Shown piece by piece: positions 12,264 through 23,819 of a stretch of DNA of 64,000 bases. Position 1 is the stretch's first letter, and each line of letters begins with the position of its first letter. Position numbers and translations under genes: made by a program. The DNA is taken from positions 341,296,196 to 341,360,195 of the forward strand of contig OY821517.1 in assembly GCA_963682025.1 (NCBI GenBank), written 5' to 3'. This stretch comes from Cordilura impudica. Its lineage: Eukaryota > Arthropoda > Insecta > Diptera > Scathophagidae. The notes under the pieces were generated by a model. That model was not told the origin of the DNA and made no database searches. It saw only the letters and a list, made by a program, of their open reading frames with translations.

Positions 12264-12674
12264 CAATGTTGCCAATTTAGCTATTTTCCCGTCAAATCTA
12301 GCTTTTTTTAAAGTCAGTTAGCTTGAAAAAATATGGTTTAGCTCTTAGCGGGAAATCTAGCGATTTTTTTTTTGCAAAATGGCTTCATTGTGAACATTGA
12401 TAAACAGCTTATAATTCGCCAAGGTTGTTTTTTAGTATTTTTTCTGTAAAAACAACTAAGTGAGAATAACGGTATTTATATTAAAAATAAGTTATATGGA
12501 AATGCGATTCCAAGTAATTTTGCGTTAAGCTTTTGGGATTTCATATACATAAAAAAATAAATATAAAGTTAAATTAAATATTTTTTAATAAAATCTTGAG
12601 TTTTATATTGGTAAGTATATTAAATTTGTATGTTTATATTATTTTGAAATACTTTTTAAACATATTTTAAAGTA

Positions 12675-15127
12675 ATGGGGTCAAAATACCTTAAAAAATT
12701 TCGCGCAGAATGGCTAAACCATGAAAAATTAAAGTCATGGGTGGCGCAAGATGAAAAGGATGCAACAAAAGGATTCTGCAAATATTGCAGATGTTCCTTG
12801 TGTGGAAAATCGCACGATCTCTTAAATCACGCGGAAACTAAGAAACATAAAGCCGCCGTTTCTCTCAGAAGATCATGCTGGAAGAAGTTGGAATTTGTCC
12901 CAAATGTAAATGTTGAAAACGTTAAAAAGCAAGAAGCCGCTTTGGCCTTGATCACCTTGGTGAACTATGCAAAAACAATTTTAATGATGCAAATAAAATT
13001 CGTATCCATAGAACCAAGTGTACTAGCATTATCAAAAATGTATTAGCACCCCATTTTATAATGGAACTAAGACGCGATATTGCAAATTCAAAATACAGCA
13101 TTTTAGTGGACGAATCAACTGATGTTGGTGTCATCAAGTTACTGAATAAGTTTTATAAATTTAATAAAATCTTCAAATACTATTTTATTATCTTATTTTT
13201 AGGGATTGTAATAATTTATTTTAGTGCTGAAAAACAAAAAATAGTTTCAACATTTTTGAGTTTGGCAGAAGTGGCAGATACAAAAGCTGAAGGTATTACA
13301 CATATTATACTACAAGAACTGAAAAAGTATAATTTGGAATTGCAAAATCTGCTTGGTATTGGCACAGACAATGCCAATGTTATGGTTGGTAATAAAAAGA
13401 GCGTTCACGTTGAATTGAAAAAAAGGGACCCGAATCTTATCCTTATAAGATGTGTTTGCAATAAATTTTTTAAGACAGTTTGTTATAAACCCAAACATAG
13501 AAATTGACATAATAACTTCTGACTTTCAACAGCATATATCTTACGACTGCATTTGGGTTATATATTTGAAAGCCATGTAAAAAGCTTGAAGGATGAAGGG
13601 TTGTTAGATGAGGAAATGGAAGAACATATTCGCTATTCATGTATTCAGTTTGTCATTAATTTAATGGTGGAATTGAAAAAGAGGTAGAGTTTAAAATACT
13701 TTTATATACATTCTTGTTAAAGTTATATTTTTCTAGATTGCCTGAAAATTATAAAATTTTAAATTTGGTGAATTTGCTTTCTGTGGAAAATACACTAAAA
13801 CAAAAAAAAAACAAGTAAGAAAATTATAGTCGGTCTAGACCGACTATACGATACCCTATACCATGCGTTTAGAAACCCTATCTCTTAGGCCCAACTAACT
13901 GGACATAGAAAATAAGCAAAAACCAAATTTGAGTGGGATTTTTATTAATTTTTTTGGCTGCAGATATGAAAAAGTTCATATCGGATGCTATATCTATATG
14001 GGGACTAGGTCCAAAAATGGACCGATCCTGATCATGTTTGGTAAATCTCTTGTATTTTGCAAAAATATATACAAACAAAATTTGAGAAGAATCAGTGCAA
14101 TATTTTTGTTTTTAATAGATTTAAGTGAAAATCGGGAAGCAGCTCTATATGGGGCCAAAGGGATCATTTTTGCACTACTCATTAATGGATGTAATGAACG
14201 CATATAAACCCAATTTGAGTAAGATCTATATGACAATTTGGATCTTATGACAATTTATGTCGATTTCATAGGGGTAATTTGTATGGGGGCTAGGTCTGAA
14301 CATGGACCGATTCTCACCAATTTCAATAGCGTTCATCCCATGGCTGATAAAAGCTTATATACCAAATTTCATCAAAATATATTCATATTTGCGACCTGCA
14401 GTTTGATTACAAGGTTTACATGGACACACAGACGGACGGACGGACGGACGGACGGACGGACGGACGGACATTGTTAAATCAACTCAGAAAGTGATTCTGA
14501 TTCGATCGGTATAATTAAAGATGGGTCTAGGTCAAATATTTTTGGTTGTTACAAACAGCAGCACAAAGTCATTATACCCAAACCACATAGTGGTATAGGG
14601 TATAAAAAGAAAACTTACTTCCTCTTTTATCTATTTTTAATATCAATTTTGATTTAATTGATGCCATTCATAGTCAGTATTTTTATATTTCCTATGTTAA
14701 ATGGAATGAAAACTCTTCGATTTGTTTATTTTGGGCTGAAGTTTTCCTCTTTAAAGATTCTGCTGGCAATTATCCATTTAAAGATCTTTCTAAATTCGCT
14801 ATTGAATTGTTATCACTTCCATGGTCTAACGCTGATGTTGAGAGGGGTTTTAGCCAACTTAATATTGTAAAAACCAAATTAAGAATTCGGCTAATGACAG
14901 ATACAGTCAATGCAGTTTTACACGTAAGGTAAGTTTCTTTTTTTTTTTATCGAATTGGCAATAACAATTTTTATATATATTTTTTTTTAATTTAAAGATA
15001 TGGTTTAAAATTGAACAACAAATGTTGCTGCAATTATGAAGTTCCAGAAATGGCATTAAAAAATATAGGCACCAATTCTGCCTACGAAAATACCAATACT
15101 GAAGATTGGCTACAAATTTTTAGTTAA
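12675..15127 (+). pseudogene. hAT transposase remnant (BED finger to dimerisation domain)
   Basis: The ATG at 12675 opens a BED-type finger (C35-x2-C38, H52-x5-H58, preceded by KKFRAEWL). After a short gap and frameshift near 12950 the frame continues with KYSILVDESTDVGVIKLL (the DEST-D catalytic block) and LLGIGTDNANVMVG (second Asp block). An AT-rich insert at 13142-13203 may be an intron. The middle third of the transposase is missing after about 13500. From 13530 the sequence resumes (LRLHLGYIFESHV), and a clean GT-AG intron appears at 13684-13737. After the A3 insertion the C-terminal hAT dimerisation block follows (SLPWSNADVERGFSQLNIVK, ~14815-14875). A last intron lies at about 14931-14998, with stop at 15127. 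Frameshifts and the deletion make it inactive. It belongs to a BED-hAT group common in insects. Confidence 0.8.
13811..14607 (+). mobile_element. Family A copy A3 inside hAT1
   Basis: Complete A copy with the 20-bp palindrome, (GGAC)n block (14431-14470) and GGGTATAAAA end. It interrupts the hAT1 transposase between NLLSVENTLK and the downstream C-terminal exon, so it is younger than hAT1. Confidence 0.85.
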
Positions 15128-15580
15128 AAAACTTAATATTTTTTAATCTTTTTATTAAATGTATTATTACCCTATCAAAAAAAAAAAGGGTTACTTTTCG
15201 AATTATATATAATTATATCCGATAAATGAGAACATATAACTCATCATATTAGGTATAATTTGATACAATTATAAATAATTTTATAAAATTAGATCAAATT
15301 TGAAATTTGAAATAGATATTGTTTGATACATACTTTCGAATTTTGTCCTTATCCAAATGTATCAAATTTTTTCTAGTGCAATACATTTATATCCAACTAG
15401 ATACAATTGTATATAATATGTTTTAAATATATTGTATTACAATAAGTGATATTATTATATGTTTAAGATACAATGATATGTAATTTTATAGAACTTGATA
15501 ATAAAATATGTTTTGTTAATAAAATATGTTAAAAACATAAAACTTAAACGTTTTATTAAGATTATAACGTTTATTTTTCA
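15128..15580. other. hAT1 3' non-coding region
   Basis: AT-rich sequence between the transposase stop and the sub-terminal repeats. It contains loosely repeated 'gatacaat/atataat' words (15220-15480) but no gene. Confidence 0.45.
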
Positions 15581-15792
15581 AAATTTAACGATTTATCGCT
15601 TAATTTTCAAAAAAATTTAATAAGTTCGAAAAATGTAGCAATTTTTTTTATAATTTTTAGGTAGAATATGAAATGTTAAAAAAATTTAGCGATTAATAGT
15701 TAATTTTTCAAATTCTTTAAAAGTTTAGCTTTTTTATATCGATTTTCCAGTCCGATTTAGCGATATTTTTTGAAAAAAAGTTGGCAACAGTG

Positions 15793-15880
15793 TACAAAGT
15801 ATATTATCCAGAGTTGTAACTTTATGAGAATATATAAGATATTAATATGAGCAGTTCAGTTGCATCACCCCCTATAGTAA
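15793..15880. mobile_element. Family B repeat, right part
   Basis: It continues the B repeat interrupted by hAT1: 'tacaaagtatattatcc' followed by 'actttatgagaat', comparable to 'atacaaagtaaacatataa' and 'tactataaaagg' near 19.64 kb. Confidence 0.45.
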
Positions 15881-15904
15881 AAATATTAAATATCATCAAA
15901 TTAT

Positions 15905-17060
15905 ATTAACTAACACAGCCCAGCCCTCGAAATTCGAGTGCAAATTCAAGGAAATTTTATTTTATTTTTCATAAATAATTTTATAAGAGCCTAACGGTTG
16001 CTAATCAATTTTAACCAATTCACAATTCAACATAATAAACACACACACATCATTGTACAGTTTTTCATTAGAAGTTCAAATATGTATTTATACCCTATAC
16101 CACTATGTGGTTTGGGTATAATGACTTTGTGCTGCTGTTTGTAACAACCAAAAATATTTGACCTAGACCCATCTTTAATTATACCTATCGAATCAGAATC
16201 ACTTTCTGAGTTGATTTTACAATGTCCGTCCGTCCGTCCGTCTGTGTGTCCATGTAAACCTTGTAATCAAACTGCAGGTCGCAAATATGAATATATTTTG
16301 ATGAAATTTGGTATGTAAGCTTTTATCGGCCATGGGATGAACGCTATTGAAATTGGTGAGAATCGGTCCATGTTCAGACCTAGCCCCCATACAAATTACT
16401 CTTATGAAATCGACATAAATTGCCATAAGATCCAAATTGTCATATAGATCTTACTCCAATTGGGTTTGTATGCGTTCAATACATCCATTAATGAGTAGTC
16501 CAAAAATGAATTCTTTGGCCCCATATAGAGCTGCTTCCCGATCTTCACTTAAATCTATTAAAAACAAAAATATTGCACTGATTCTTCTCAAATTTTGTTT
16601 GTATATATTTATGCAAAATAAAAGAGACTTTACCAAACATGATCAGGATCGGTCCATTTTTGGACCTAGTCCCCATATAGATATATCATCCGATATGAAC
16701 TTTTTCATATCTGCAGCCAAAAAAAATTAATAAAAATCCCACTCAAATTTGGTTTTTGCTTATTTTCTATGTCCAGTTAGTTGGGCCTAAGAGATAGAGT
16801 TTCTAAACGCATGGTATAGGGTATCGTATAGTCGGTCTAGACCGACTATAATTTTCTTACTTGTTTATGTATGTTTTAGTAGCAACTTTAACTGAATATT
16901 ACTCCCAAAAAAATGTACCGAATGGTTCACATCTGTAAAGATGGTGAACATCTGCAAGGAAATACCTGTCAGTTTGTATATTTTTTTTGCCGAAATCGCT
17001 TGGTAATTGAAGGTGTAGAACATGTCACATGAAATCTTGCTACTAGAAATTATAAAGTAT
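15905..17060 (+). mobile_element. Family D copy D1, split by A4
   Basis: The start 'cacagcccagccCTCGAAATTCGAGTG' carries the D palindrome CTCGAAATTCGAG. The D body then runs ('ccaattcacaattcaac', 'cacacacatcattgtaca') until A4 intervenes at 16086-16864, and resumes at 'tgtatgttttagtagcaact' through 'caaggaaatacc' to about 17050. It is non-coding. Confidence 0.65.
16086..16864 (-). mobile_element. Family A copy A4 inside D1
   Basis: Complete reverse-oriented A copy from TTATACCCTATACCACTATG to the palindrome (16829-16848) and the inverted start CTTACTTGT. Its (GTCC)n block is short. Confidence 0.85.
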
Positions 17061-17236
17061 ATTTAATAAAATCTTGAGGATATATTGTTTTTAAAAGTTT
17101 TATCTTACATATTGGTTGTTCTATTTATAGCTCTAGCTCTTATTGAGAGATCTCCTTACTTGCAAAAGGTCAAAGGTCCTTGATCAAAACTAAAAATTTA
17201 TATCTTCAAAATTAAAAAATTAATATATATATATAG
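17061..17236. other. AT-rich spacer
   Basis: AT-rich sequence ending in an (AT)n run that abuts K1. Nothing else is seen. Confidence 0.4.
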
Positions 17237-17459
17237 CTGTGGTCACAAGCGATGTGGACTTAAAAACGACTTGAGTTATGTATGCTACCATATTCTACTA
17301 ACAACGCTAAATATTTACGTGAAATCCCCATTTCTCTAACACTGTTTTTTAAAAAGTTATTAATAAAAATATACTGAAATAAGTCGTAAAGAAGCCTCAT
17401 TACATTTATATAAACAGTTATTTTTTATCGAAAGCATGATTTTCAACTTGTGACCACAG
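17237..17459 (+). mobile_element. Short TIR element K1
   Basis: A 223-bp element bounded by CTGTGGTCACAAG and its exact inverse CTTGTGACCACAG. The flanks are 'atatatag' and 'atatata', consistent with insertion into an (AT)n site. It is non-coding; a second, altered copy (inverted) is at 35.41 kb. Confidence 0.75.
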
Positions 17460-17900
17460 ATATATACTATATGGAGTGAAGACTCCATGGCCTAACAATG
17501 AAAAACGGTTTTATGGATTTGAAATAAGTTTTATTCTTTAACGTAATGCGCTTCTTCCAACGATCCTCAAACATCTTGATACCCTTGAAAAAATACGATT
17601 TGTCAAACTCTTCAAAATAGGCCTCCGTCTCTGATGTGTCTTCTTCATTTGTGGAAAATCTTTTTCCCAGAAACCATCTTTTCAAGTTTGGGAACAAAAA
17701 ATAATCGCTGGGGTCTAGAGCTGGAGAATACGGGGGGGTGGGTAAGCCATGTAAAGACTTAAATTTTTCTTAAGCCAAAGCAGATGAATGCGCCGGTGCA
17801 TTACCATGATGGTATGAGATTTTTTCTTATTTAAGTGGGGTCTTTTTTTCTTAATTTCATGTTCTGTTTCTTTTAGCACTACACGTGCAAGAAAACGAAC
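17460..17900 (-). pseudogene. Mariner transposase C-terminal fragment
   Basis: The minus-strand frame encodes a mariner-type tail: PPYSPALDPSDYFLFPNLK, then FSTNEEDTSETEAYFEEFD and KSYFFKGIKMFEDRWKK (about 17500-17740). Upstream, in a shifted frame, is HHGNAPAHSSALA. Known mariners have HQDNAPAH and SPDLAP at these places, so two catalytic aspartates appear substituted. The 5' half of the gene is absent, so the copy is dead and truncated. Confidence 0.85.
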
Positions 17901-18540
17901 TTAAAATAAAGCTACACTCGAATCTGTGTGGTTTATGTGTGTTCGAAACAAAAATACGTGATAGAAAAATGTTCGAGTATATAACGAAATATTAAAACGA
18001 AACACAGTCATGATGTGTTCGGCACCGTACAAAATTTAGAAACGTAAACAATTGATATGAAAATAAAAATATGTGTTTGCTGGTCTGAGCTATGTTTGTT
18101 TACATATGTGTATGTACGAATTTTTTTATTCAGTGTGTGTTTTTTTCTGAACTCTGTTTTTAACAAATAAATCGATGTTGATGTATTTTTAGAAGTTTTC
18201 GAAAAAAAGTTACATACTTAAAAATTAGTTTTGTTTTTAAAATATGGCAACTGTGGTAAAAGAGTTCCGAAATATCAAATATGGCACGGAAATATGTTAG
18301 GAATTACAGTACGTTTTTTATATTATATATTCAGACTTAAATTTTTTTTCCATATTTTGCCTGTATCCACAATAATTTGTCCAGCAAACGTTATTTGCTA
18401 ACTGCAAGTAAATTTTTCCCAAGAGTGTTTGTTAATAATCTAAATGAGGGTAAATTTGTATAGACCTTTTGTTTTAGTGATTTTGTTTGACTAAAAAAAA
18501 AACAACTTAAATCCTTTATACTTAAATGTTAGAGACATTA
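17901..18540. other. AT-rich spacer, nothing recognised
   Basis: No coding similarity. Several 'tgtgtttgt' words near 17930-18150 give a slightly GT-rich texture. Confidence 0.4.
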
Positions 18541-18660
18541 ATACCCTGTTTCCATAATACAATTTGTCACAAACGACCGAGAATTTGTGTGTATTTTGTT
18601 TTTGTTCTTCATACAAATTTTCGTTCGTCTGTGACGAATTGTGTTATGGAAACAGGGTAT
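18541..18660. mobile_element. 120-bp hairpin MITE
   Basis: Nearly the whole element folds on itself. The left arm begins ATACCCTGTTTCCATAATAC (18541) and the right arm, reverse-complemented, begins ATACCCTGTTTCCATAACAC (ends 18660). About 38-bp arms have only a few mismatches and a ~45-bp AT-rich loop. Confidence 0.75.
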
Positions 18661-18899
18661 AAGTATATGTTTAAAAACTGCTACAAAAATATACTAAATA
18701 TCAAAATTAATGCCAAAAAAAATACGAGAATCTATCAATAAATCTGTGATTTTTTGAAGGAAATACACCTGGGCGGAATCGATATTTTTTTTTTTTTTTT
18801 GGCGATTTTTGTCTATTATTTTTAACTTGTTTTTAAATTTTTTTTTTCGATAATAAAAATAGTAGGGATTGAAAGCACACAGTCAACCCTATTGAAAGG
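18661..18899. other. AT-rich spacer
   Basis: A/T homopolymers (T run near 18787-18800); no gene or repeat family seen. Confidence 0.4.
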
Positions 18900-19280
18900 A
18901 AAAAATAGGTAAGCCGATTTCTTGTGACCGATGATTTGTTAAACAGTTTTCTCCCGATTTTGGCCAAACGTATCTTATTTAAAAGGTATTTCTTTTCAGA
19001 TGTTTAAATTTTTAAATTTTTTTCGAGTAAAATGCATTTAAAGTTGCTACTAACACACATAAAATTATACAATGCTGTATGTGTGTTTATAAAATTTGTT
19101 AATGTTTTTGCAAGAAATGAGTTTATTTAAATAATAATTTCGGACATAAACCAATATTTAAAAAGTGTTGAATTGTGAATTGGCTAAAATTGATTAGCAT
19201 ACATTTAGCGTCTTTATTAAATAAAAAAATAAAATTTCACAGAATTTGCACTCGAATTTCGAGGGCTGGGATCTGCTAGT
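18900..19280 (-). mobile_element. Family D copy D2
   Basis: Reverse-oriented D copy. It starts 'ataggtaagccgatttcttg' (3' end), contains 'gcatttaaagttgctactaac', 'gtgaattggctaaaattgat' and the palindrome region 'CTCGAATTTCGAG', and ends 'gatctgctagt'. Confidence 0.75.
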
Positions 19281-19384
19281 TTAAATTAATAATAAATAAA
19301 AATAATAAGTATGTTATAAATTTAATTATATTAATTATAATTAAAATTAATTATTTTAATTCAATTGTATGCTTGTTTGTACCT

Positions 19385-20335
19385 TATAAGAGCCTGAACC
19401 CTTAAAACGATCTTCCTGAAATTTTTACAGTCTTACTGTGTATCTGGAAGGAACCTTAGGTTGAAATTTTTTTATTTTTTTAGTGGGCGTGGCACTTTTC
19501 ATACGAAGTGAATTTTTAGTATCATATATCTCGAATACTATGACAGAGACAGCTTTGCAAATTTGTCTGAGGTCACCTGCTACATATTAATGTTAGTAGT
19601 CGACGTAATGGGCGTAATCAGAGCAGTGGGCGTGGCACCACCCATACAAAGTAAACATATAATGTCGTATAACTAAAGTACTATAAAAGGGAAAGCCTTG
19701 TCACTTTGTACGAGTCCATCAGAAAGTAATGTGAGTGGTCAGATAAAAAATGGGCGAAATATGATTAGTGGGTGTCGGACATCCTATACAAAAAAATATG
19801 AAGTACTATGAAAGCGACAGTCCTGAAACTTTTGACAAGTACATTTATTGTTAGATTAAAAAATTGCAAAATCAAAAATCCAAAATCGGAAATATGGAAA
19901 AACAAAAGTTGGCAAAATCCAAAATCTTTAAAATCAAAAAACCGGCAAAACAAAAAATCGCCAATATCAAAAATCGCCAAAATTGCCAAATGCATACTAG
20001 TATTAAGTATGAAGCGAATTGTATTCACAAACAGCTCTCTTCAACATTGCCACATAACCAAAATCACCAGGTATTCTTTTAAGGCTAATCCAAGTTGCCT
20101 GGAAATCTAAGTACACAGATTCAGAAGCCTGTTCACTCCACTATCCCAAACTGGAATTGGTTTTAGAAAAAATACAAGTACATGCATTTACTATAATAGT
20201 GAAAGTCTATAAACATTGTGTGACTCCTGAAGTCGTTAATGTAGGCCTAAAAGTGGGAGGATCCTATCAGTGGGCGTGGCACCTTTCATGCAAATAATAA
20301 TTAATTTATTTATTATTTTTAATTATTATTAATTT
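19385..20335 (+). mobile_element. Family B copy B2 with low-complexity insert
   Basis: Repeated modules contain 'agtgggcgtggcac', 'catacaaagta', 'aagtactatgaaag' and 'cctt(g)tcactttgtacgag'. Between about 19855 and 20000 it is interrupted by an 'aaaatcgccaaaatcaaaaat'-type degenerate repeat. Open frames here on both strands are by-products of that low complexity. Confidence 0.5.
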
Positions 20336-22145
20336 GCATATAACATTAATTAGAAAATAACAAAAAAGCATGTTATACTTAAAATGAAAACATAAAACCA
20401 AGAAAACATAAAACCAAAAGAAAAAAATGGCCTTTATTCGAAAACCGCTCCAACGATTTTCTTTCACTTTCAATAAGGTTTATTGAGTGCTTTCAAGTGC
20501 TTTCTTTACAGAAAAAATTAACCAAAAAATTTAAAATAGAAAATATAAAAAAATCGCAAAAAAATTCTTTAAGTCTTCGCGAAAAATCGCTTAAATTGCC
20601 ATATCGCCATATTGCCATATTCCCTTATCGATTTTTTTCTTTTGAAAGCGGTAATATAGTGCTACCAAACCCTATATAAACTTTTTGTTATTTTTTCAGC
20701 ATTTTCTCAATTCCGCCCAGGTACGGAAAGACAGTTTGTTTTTTAGGAAAAAAATTATATTTATCAACATAGTCTCCTTCTAGCAGGTGGATTAATATGT
20801 TCGTAACTGTAAAAGGTCAATAAGTCACGGACTAATTCAGTACCGCTTCGTATGTTAATAAAATATGAGTTAATAAATCCTTAATGACGTTATTCCTACA
20901 ACGAAATGGGGTAGGGGGTTTATCCTAAAAAAGCTGGCCTCAGACTTGAAAATCTAGATTTGTCAAAAATTTTAAATTTCTAAATATGCTGACAAAAACT
21001 AAGAAATCAAGAAATTTTTGTAGCTTCGAACAAGAGCTAACAATTTGGAAAACCATGAAATTGATGGTAGCGGCAAAAATGTTTAAAAGTCAATTTCAAG
21101 AATAAAATTGATAAAAAAAAGAAACTGTAACCGTAACCCTAACCCTAACCGCTTATCACTTTATTGTGGGAAAAAACCTCATTTGAAGAAAACACAAATG
21201 TCTGACCACAAGCCACTTGTTATCATCTGTTTTGGACAGTAAAAGATCGATTTTTTGTTAGTAAATAAAACAGACTATTCTTTTAATAGGCCATATATTT
21301 AATGAGGGAAAACTTCTCCTAACCAGTAAACAGAAAGTAATTTTATAGTCGTTGTTGTTTTTTGTTTTATAAATACCAACGGCATTTTATATTTCGTGAT
21401 TCCTCATTTAACAACGGGATGTAGGTTTATGACGTTTTTTCGTCTCGATGAATAGCAGCAACGATGTTAGGGATGTTTAGGGTGACCATCAGAATAATTT
21501 TAGCAAAATGCGTTATGAAATTTTAAGAATGATTTGTTAGTCATCCACATCTTAGTTATTATAACGCAAATTCTAATGTATGCCATAGCCGAAACTTACT
21601 TGTAATGAAAAGTCAAGGTGGGCAAGAAGTCCTTATCCTATTTAAAAAAATTATAGTTTTTTATTTCTGAATACTTTTCATACACATACTGTTTTTTTTT
21701 CTATTTTTAGTGTCAATATGATTGAGTACATCACTGCAGATCGAAAAATATTGGCCTAAGCATAGAACGGCGACATCAGATTGTGGCGCCTGATCTGATT
21801 TTTATCTCACTGAGTCTTAATTTAATTAATTTTTAAATTTTCATAAACACATTCCGTCTATAAGGGATAGAAGTCACTCTTGATGTTTTAAAGAAGTTTT
21901 GAGTAGTGAATCAAATATATCTTAGAAAAATGTATTTAATATTGTCACAACTTAATCGAATTTTTAGAGATTTTGTAACAATATTTAAAAAAAATTAGTT
22001 TTAGAACTTAACTTTTCAAATTTTGAACCTCTTTCGGTATTTCTAACCGAAAGAAAATTGTATGAATCGATTGATGTCTGTTGTAAATGTGAAAAAAAAA
22101 TATAAGAATATAATTAGCCAGATCGAATTGTGGATTTAATTTGTA
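20336..22145. other. AT-rich spacer
   Basis: About 1.8 kb without a recognisable gene. A short run of CCCTAA-like units (ccctaaccctaacc, 21136-21149) is present but isolated. Confidence 0.4.
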
Positions 22146-22204
22146 ATTTGTCAAATAAAATAAAATAAAATAAAATAAAATAAAATAAAATAAAATAAAA
22201 TAAA
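22146..22204. repeat. (TAAAA)n array, left part
   Basis: About a dozen pure pentamer units directly abut the 5' end of A5. The same pentamer continues on the other side of A5. Confidence 0.9.
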
Positions 22205-22984
22205 ACAAGTAAGAAAATTATAGTCGGTCTAGACCGACTATACGATACCCTATACCATGCGTTTAGAAACCCTATCTCTTAGGCGCAACTAACTGGACAT
22301 AGAAAATAAGCAAAAACCAAATTTGAGTGGTATTTTTATTAATTTATTTGGCTGCAGATATGAAAAAGTTCATATCGGATGCTATATCTATATGGGGACT
22401 AGGTCCAAAAATGTACCGATCCTGATCATGTTTGGTAAAGTCTCTTGTATTTTGCAAAAATATATACAAACAAAATTTGAGAAGAATCAGTGCAATATTT
22501 TTGTTTTTTAATAGATTTAAGTGAAGATCGTGAAGCAGCTCTATATGGGGCCAAAGGGATCATTTTTGGACTACTCAATAGTGGATGTAATGAACGCATA
22601 GAAACCCAATTTGAGTAAGATCTATATGACAATTTGGATCTTATGGCAATTTATGTCGATTTCATAGGGGTAATTTGTATGGGGGCTAGGTCTGAACATG
22701 GACCGATTCTCACCAATTTCAATAGCGTTCATCTCATGGCCGATAAAAGCTAATATACCAAATTTCATCAAATTATATTCATATTTGCGACCTGCAGTTT
22801 GATTACAAGGTTTACATGGACACACAGACGGACGGACGGACGGACGGACATTGTTAAATCAACTCAAAAAGTGATTCTGATTCGATCGGTATAATTAAAG
22901 ATGGGTCTAGGTCAAATATTTTTGGTTGTTGCAAACAGCAGCACAAATTCATTATACCCAAACCACATAGTGGTATAGAGTATA
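22205..22984 (+). mobile_element. Family A copy A5 within a TAAAA array
   Basis: Complete A copy: ACAAGTAAG start, palindrome at 22221-22240, (GGAC)n at 22826-22848, end 'tggtatagagtata'. It is bounded on both sides by the same pentamer repeat. Confidence 0.85.
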
Positions 22985-23330
22985 ATAAAATAAAATAAAA
23001 TAAAATAAAATAAAATAAAATAAAATAAAATAAAATAAAATAAAATAAAATAAAATAAAATAAAATAAAATAAAATAAAATAAAATAAAATAAAATAAAA
23101 TAAAATAAAATAAAATAAAATAAAATAAAATAAAATAAAATAAAATAAAATAAAATAAAATAAAATAAAATAAAATAAAATAAAATAAAATAAAATAAAA
23201 TAAAATAAAATAAAATAAAATAAAATAAAATAAAATAAAATAAAATAAAATAAAATAAAATAAAATAAAATAAAATAAAATAAAATAAAACAAAATATAA
23301 TAAAATAAATTAAAATAAAATAAAATAAAA
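22985..23330. repeat. (TAAAA)n array, right part
   Basis: About 69 units, pure except for a few changes at the right edge (23289-23310). The long minus-strand open frame of FILFY repeats is a by-product of a stop-free pentamer. Confidence 0.95.
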
Positions 23331-23819
23331 ATAACTAAAATTATATATGTATTGTGATAATTTAATTTTATAATTCAAAATCATAACCAATCTGCCGTGC
23401 AAGAGCGCAAAGGTAGAGATATAGGGATACTCAGAATACAGTCGAATAGATTTAGCAACACAAATTTTATGCGATGTATGGCACTCGTCAAGTATATAAA
23501 CCTTTTTCCAACGCCTCAATTAGGGGTAAAATGTTTGTGAGGACGTACGTAACCTGGAATCTGCTAGTTACATTGTGGTCAGTAGGTATGATTAACCACA
23601 ATTTTCTACGAACAAATAACATAAAATTTTTATGTTAGACTAGGAATATGAGCAGAGCCAATATGTATTCAAGGATCTGACCTGATTCAAGATGTTATCA
23701 AGATGATTTCCACGTAACGAGGAGATTATCATACGATTGGGTAGCTAATGAGTTTGAACTGATGTTTGTACCACGAAATATACTTGACCTGGACACATTT
23801 TCGACACAGAATCATTTAA
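23331..23819. other. Spacer with D-element scrap
   Basis: Mostly unassigned. 'aacctggaatctgctagtta' at 23550-23570 is the terminus of a reverse-oriented D element whose remainder is not identifiable. Confidence 0.4.

Larger units (their letters stand above)
12264..15792 (+). mobile_element. hAT transposon hAT1 with 8-bp target duplication
   Basis: The left terminus CAATGTTGCCAA and right terminus (reverse complement) CACTGTTGCCAA form short hAT-type TIRs. The flanks are CACAAAGT (12256-12263) and TACAAAGT (15793-15800), an 8-bp duplication with one mismatch, as expected for hAT. Sub-terminal regions carry repeated 'tagcg/tctagc' words on both sides (12290-12365 and 15585-15765), plausible transposase-binding repeats. 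Inside is a plus-strand hAT transposase remnant. An A copy (A3) is inserted within it; without A3 the element would be about 2.7 kb. The flanks rejoin as a B repeat, so the pre-insertion site can be inferred. Confidence 0.85.

Noticed and set aside
21130..21155. ccctaaccctaacc units resembling telomeric repeats
   Set aside because: Only two to four imperfect units, isolated, and flies do not use this telomere sequence; treated as chance.
22952..23293. Long open frame of FILFY repeats on the minus strand
   Set aside because: By-product of the stop-free TAAAA pentamer; no coding evidence.
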